Shown: piece after piece, positions 5,376-8,112 of the stretch
Layout: each line of letters opens with the position of its first letter
How positions within the stretch are numbered: position 1 is the first letter of the stretch
From: Microthrixaceae bacterium
Lineage (GTDB): Bacteria > Actinomycetota > Acidimicrobiia > Acidimicrobiales > Acidimicrobilacustridaceae
Reading direction: 5' to 3'
Assembly (NCBI GenBank): GCA_023264915.1
Contig: JAHFUU010000091.1
Span: 1 to 8,112, forward strand
Length of the DNA: 8,112 nucleotides
Notes under the pieces: generated by a model
Database searches by the model: none
What the model was told of the DNA's origin: nothing
The model's input: only the letters and a program-made list of their open reading frames with translations
Translations under genes and position numbers: made by a program

Positions 5376-8112
5376 CGTCGCCTTCCAGGGCCGGGCCCCG
5401 CGCCGCTGGATCGTCGCGATGGCGAGCTGGCCGGCACCGGCGCCGGCTCGGATGCCGCTGTGGTGGGTGTGTCCGTCGGCATGGCGGTGCGGTTGGCCTC
5501 GAGTGGAGCTTCGGCGAGATCTCGGTAGCGCTCGAGTGGCTCTGCCAGGCGAACCGACTGCCAGAGGTGGCCCCTCGTAGAAGGGCAGATGCTGTCGAAG
5601 TCACAGAAGCCACAGTTTGCGAACCCGTAGTGGCCCTCGTCGCCCGGACGGGCTGGAAACACGCCGGCCTCGATCCCGTCGACGATCACGCCCAACGCCT
5701 CGCGCAGCCGATCGAGCGCGGCTTGGTCGATCTCGCCACCCAGGAACGACTTGCGGGAGCTCTTCTCGATGAACCAGAAGAACGCCGTCACCGGGAGGTC
5801 GCCGAACCGGCTCTGTGCGGCCAGCGCGTAGAGGCCGAGCTGAAGGTGCCGGCCACGACAGACGATGTCAACCGGTGCCCCTCGGATGCCCTTGAGCTCG
5901 GCATAGCCGTCGTCCTTGCCCGTCTTGTAGTCGATGACCACCAAGCGGTCGCCGTCGGTGGACCGATCGACCCGATCGATGAACCCGCGAAACCCAAGAG
6001 GCCGTCCGTCCTTGAGCCTCACCACGACAGGGGGCACCGCTTCTTGGGAGCTCGCGCCGGTCGTCCCGAACGCGAGCTCTACGGCCACGGGCTGCACGGC
6101 ACGATCAGCACGATGAGCCAGATCGGCTGCCAGGACCTGCTCGAGCCGCCTCAACAGCTGCTCGGAGCGCAGTGACCAGAGGAGCGGTCGGCCAGTGCGG
6201 CCCTGAGTCCTGAAGCGCTCGCCCACCCGCGCTGCAACCTGCCGCAGCCTCTCGATCTGCGATGTGCTCGGGCTCTCGGCCTCGATCTCACCGGCGCGGA
6301 TCGACTCACTCACGAGCTCTTCGAGCACGCTGTGCATGAACGAGCCTCGGTCGAGGGGCTTGATGTCGTCGGTCTCGGCGCGCTCGTCAAGCTTGCGGAT
6401 GTCGAGCACGTGCCCCAGGAAGTAGCGCAGTGGGCAGGTTGCCCAGGCCTCAAAAGAGGTGGCAGAACCGACACGCGCCTCATCGAACAGGAGCTGCGGT
6501 GCTGCCCCGACATGGCCCGTGTACGGTCCGAACTGCCCGGCTTGGCGTTGCCTGGTCGCGTCGAGTCCGGCCGAGAGATCGGGCCGGTCAGAAGGCACTG
6601 CGACCTCAACGACCTCGCTCACACCGCTTTCCGAGGGCCGCAATGTGCGGTTCGCGAACATGGTCACCGCGGTGAGCTCAGCCGCGCTGACCAGGGGGAG
6701 CTCGGGATCGGCCAGGTCGAGTCGCGCGGTTCGCTCGACGGTTGCTGCAAAGGACGGCAGATCGAGGAACCAACTCGACTCGCGCGGCACCTTGTCGAGG
6801 TCATCTGGCGCGATGGGCTCGGCTCGGGAGGGCAACAGCTCTTGAACCTGCTCGAGCAGCCAGCGCGACGGCAACTGCTCTCGCTCACTGCGGGGGTCGG
6901 TGCGAGCGAAGCTCAACACGACCGTGGGTGCGCTGGCGAGGACCGCCAGGTGGTCCCGGTGCTGTTGTGCGCGAGGTGTCCGGCGGGGGGCCATGGCTCC
7001 CTCGCCGAGGGCGGCCCTGAGTCGGTCCGGCAGGATCGGGTCGTCCCGGACGGCCGGCGGGTAGGTGCCTTCAGCCATGCCCATCACCAACACCAGATCG
7101 TGCGAGGCGCCGACGGCCTCGGACAGCGCGCCGACGAAGACACCGTGACCAGCAGTGCCCGAGGGGATCGGCTCATCATCGAGCCCCGCCCGCACCGCGT
7201 CGAAGAACGACTGCCGGTCACAGCTGCCTGCAAGACCGTCGAGGTGACCCAGCCTGCCAAGCACAGCAAGGACAAGCTGACGTGCCCGGTGCTCGGCTTC
7301 GATCATCGGACCGTCGATCGTCGCGCCGTCGCTCGTGGGACTGTCGATCGTGGAGATGTCGGCGGAAGCGACTTCTGGCATGCCGGTCATCGGCTGGTCG
7401 GGTGGCCCGAGGAGCTCGCAGATGAACCTGCGAGCCCAATCGGCGTGATCGTCCCACCGGGACAGGGCGGCAAGCTCATCTGCCATGCCCCCCAGCCAAC
7501 CGACAAGCTCGGTGATCGTGAGGAGGTGGTCGGCTCGGCGCCTGAGCCTGGCCTCGGTTGCGGGGCTGCCCGCCGCCAGCTCTAGCTGGCGTGCCACCTC
7601 GGCCGAGGCCACACCGAGGCGAGCGCTCCACTGCCCGCGGCCACCGGCGATGCCGGCCTGGCGCGCGATCCGATCAAAGGAGTCAACCGGAAGCGGCCTT
7701 CGGTCTGGCTGCTGCAACGGCACTGAGCGCAACCATCGCAAGAGGCCTGCCCGTGGCAGGTCATCGGCCACCAGGCCGAGGCCACCGAGAAGGGCACGGC
7801 CCGCGATGCTCTGGCTGAGCCGCAAGCCTGACGGTCCGTGGTGAGCCACACCCGCAGCGCCGAGCTGCTCGTGGGCGAGGGCGAGGTACGGGTCGACGAC
7901 GCGGGCCACCACAGCCATCCGGTCAAGAGGGGTTCCCCGGCTCGCCTCTTCGAGCACGCGTCTCACCACCGCCCGGACCTCTTCGTCGGGATCGGGTGCA
8001 CGCACGACCGAGACCCGTGACGCTCCCGGTGATTCGCTACCGCCGCCACCGTCAACTGCCGCGCCGGGACCTGCCTCACCGGGACCTGCCTCACCGGGAC
8101 CTGCCTCACCGG
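5372..8112 (-). CDS. addB: AddB-like nuclease with iron-sulfur staple (N-terminus outside window)
   Basis: About 912 residues are visible; the frame stays open to the window edge, so the GTG at 8005 is internal and I use it as residue 1 only for numbering. The N-terminal half looks like a degenerate UvrD-type helicase: RMAVVARVVDPYLALAHEQLGAAGV (29-53, split here for reading), LVLVMGMAEGTYPP (304-317) and FARTDPRSEREQLPSRWLLE (366-385) stand where helicase segments would be, without canonical motif V (KGLE) or VI (TRAR). Motifs I-III would be off-window. The C-terminal half is a RecB-type nuclease: SFMH (H558), GFIDRVD (D677), VVIDYKTG (D692, K694) and QLGLY (Q722, Y726), all intact. C524 (WATCPLRYF) plus C798, C801 and C807 give the C...C-x2-C-x5-C spacing of the AddB 4Fe-4S cluster, which holds the nuclease domain together. 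A proline/serine/alanine-rich tail (about 838-877) follows. It is the first gene of a coupled pair with the AddA-like gene. An AdnA-like identity is the alternative. Confidence 0.88.
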   Translation of the reverse strand, partial: GEAGPGEAGPGEAGPGAAVDGGGGSESPGASRVSVVRAPDPDEEVRAVVRRVLEEASRGTPLDRMAVVARVVDPYLALAHEQLGAAGVAHHGPSGLRLSQSIAGRALLGGLGLVADDLPRAGLLRWLRSVPLQQPDRRPLPVDSFDRIARQAGIAGGRGQWSARLGVASAEVARQLELAAGSPATEARLRRRADHLLTITELVGWLGGMADELAALSRWDDHADWARRFICELLGPPDQPMTGMPEVASADISTIDSPTSDGATIDGPMIEAEHRARQLVLAVLGRLGHLDGLAGSCDRQSFFDAVRAGLDDEPIPSGTAGHGVFVGALSEAVGASHDLVLVMGMAEGTYPPAVRDDPILPDRLRAALGEGAMAPRRTPRAQQHRDHLAVLASAPTVVLSFARTDPRSEREQLPSRWLLEQVQELLPSRAEPIAPDDLDKVPRESSWFLDLPSFAATVERTARLDLADPELPLVSAAELTAVTMFANRTLRPSESGVSEVVEVAVPSDRPDLSAGLDATRQRQAGQFGPYTGHVGAAPQLLFDEARVGSATSFEAWATCPLRYFLGHVLDIRKLDERAETDDIKPLDRGSFMHSVLEELVSESIRAGEIEAESPSTSQIERLRQVAARVGERFRTQGRTGRPLLWSLRSEQLLRRLEQVLAADLAHRADRAVQPVAVELAFGTTGASSQEAVPPVVVRLKDGRPLGFRGFIDRVDRSTDGDRLVVIDYKTGKDDGYAELKGIRGAPVDIVCRGRHLQLGLYALAAQSRFGDLPVTAFFWFIEKSSRKSFLGGEIDQAALDRLREALGVIVDGIEAGVFPARPGDEGHYGFANCGFCDFDSICPSTRGHLWQSVRLAEPLERYRDLAEAPLEANRTAMPTDTPTTAASEPAPVPASSPSRRSSGAGPGPGRRR
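5375..5494 (-). other. Disordered C-terminal tail of the AddB-like protein
   Basis: About the last 40 codons encode a tail rich in Pro, Ser, Thr and Ala, ending in GPGPGRRR, with no predicted fold. It lies after the iron-sulfur module and just before the AddA-like start, so it may be a variable end that carries the coupling site rather than a functional domain. Confidence 0.6.
5381..5386 (-). promoter_or_regulatory. Ribosome binding site of the AddA-like gene
   Basis: On the minus strand GGAAGG lies five bases before the ATG at 5375, inside the last codons of the upstream gene. It supports this start over the in-frame ATGs at codons 6 and 25. Confidence 0.6.
7308..7367 (-). repeat. Degenerate 15-base repeats in the AddB-like gene
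   Basis: Four consecutive 15-base units (7308-7322, 7323-7337, 7338-7352, 7353-7367) share a GTCG core at the same position; units 1 and 3 are nearly identical, unit 4 is the most diverged. On the minus strand they encode TIDSP-TSDGA-TIDGP units, an acidic, probably unstructured insert after FICELLGPP and before a helix EAEHRARQLVLAVL. Confidence 0.7.
8056..8112 (-). repeat. 15-base tandem repeat encoding GPGEA, reaching the window edge
   Basis: The unit CTGCCTCACCGGGAC (plus strand) occurs exactly at 8071-8085 and 8086-8100 and for 12 bases at 8101-8112; 8056-8070 is a copy with two changes. The AddB-like frame reads through it as GPGEA units followed by a Gly/Ser-rich stretch (DGGGGSESG). 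The array may continue beyond the window. It looks like a linker between the unseen N-terminal domain and the helicase-like segment starting near base 8005. Confidence 0.85.

Noticed and set aside
5207..6175. A 322-codon plus-strand open frame spanning the junction of the two nuclease genes
   Set aside because: Arginine- and proline-rich translation typical of a shadow frame; it overlaps both real genes and has no recognisable domain.
6332..7585. A 417-codon plus-strand open frame opposite the AddB-like gene
   Set aside because: It lies wholly antisense to a protein with clear conserved nuclease motifs, its translation resembles no family I know, and long antisense open frames are expected in GC-rich DNA.
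8003..8005. GTG as the start of the AddB-like protein
   Set aside because: The frame remains open for 35 more codons to the window edge, and the visible protein lacks the N-terminal helicase-like domain expected of this family, so the true start is beyond the window.
8056..8112. CRISPR-like array at the right edge
   Set aside because: Units are 15 bases and directly adjacent with no spacers, and they are read through in frame by the nuclease gene.

Overview
The window is GC-rich throughout, reads as ordinary dense bacterial chromosome, and most resembles a high-GC actinobacterium. The evidence is the actinobacterial-type secreted beta-repeat protein at the left edge, GTG start use, and the style of the helicase-nuclease pair. 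The class Acidimicrobiia is my best guess, but that is an inference from protein style, not a search result. I see no rRNA, tRNA, CRISPR array, insertion sequence or phage gene.

Layout, left to right. (1) Bases 1-1076, plus strand: the C-terminal end of a large repeat protein of probable extracellular location; its start lies outside the window. (2) Bases 1125-1817, plus strand: rpe, ribulose-phosphate 3-epimerase, behind a clear ribosome binding site; it could be cotranscribed with the gene before it (48-base gap). (3) A 27-base convergent junction. (4) Bases 1845-5375, minus strand: a RecB/AddA-type helicase-nuclease. (5) Bases 5372-8112, minus strand: an AddB-type nuclease with an iron-sulfur staple, running off the right edge. 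No stretch of 300 bases lacks a gene.

The two minus-strand genes overlap by four bases (ATGA), with the AddB-type gene first, so they form one translationally coupled unit. Together they should make a heterodimeric motor-nuclease that resects double-strand DNA ends for RecA-dependent repair. The AddA-like subunit carries the complete superfamily 1 helicase motif set and an intact RecB-type nuclease. The AddB-like subunit carries a second intact nuclease and four cysteines spaced like the AddB iron-sulfur cluster, but no canonical helicase motifs V and VI in the part visible.

The points most worth a second look are modest. Rpe has glutamine where the family's first metal-binding histidine is expected. 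Three separate in-frame repeat insertions, with periods of 15 or 30 bases, lie in apparent linkers of the two nuclease subunits. I did not find a clearly new biological system here.
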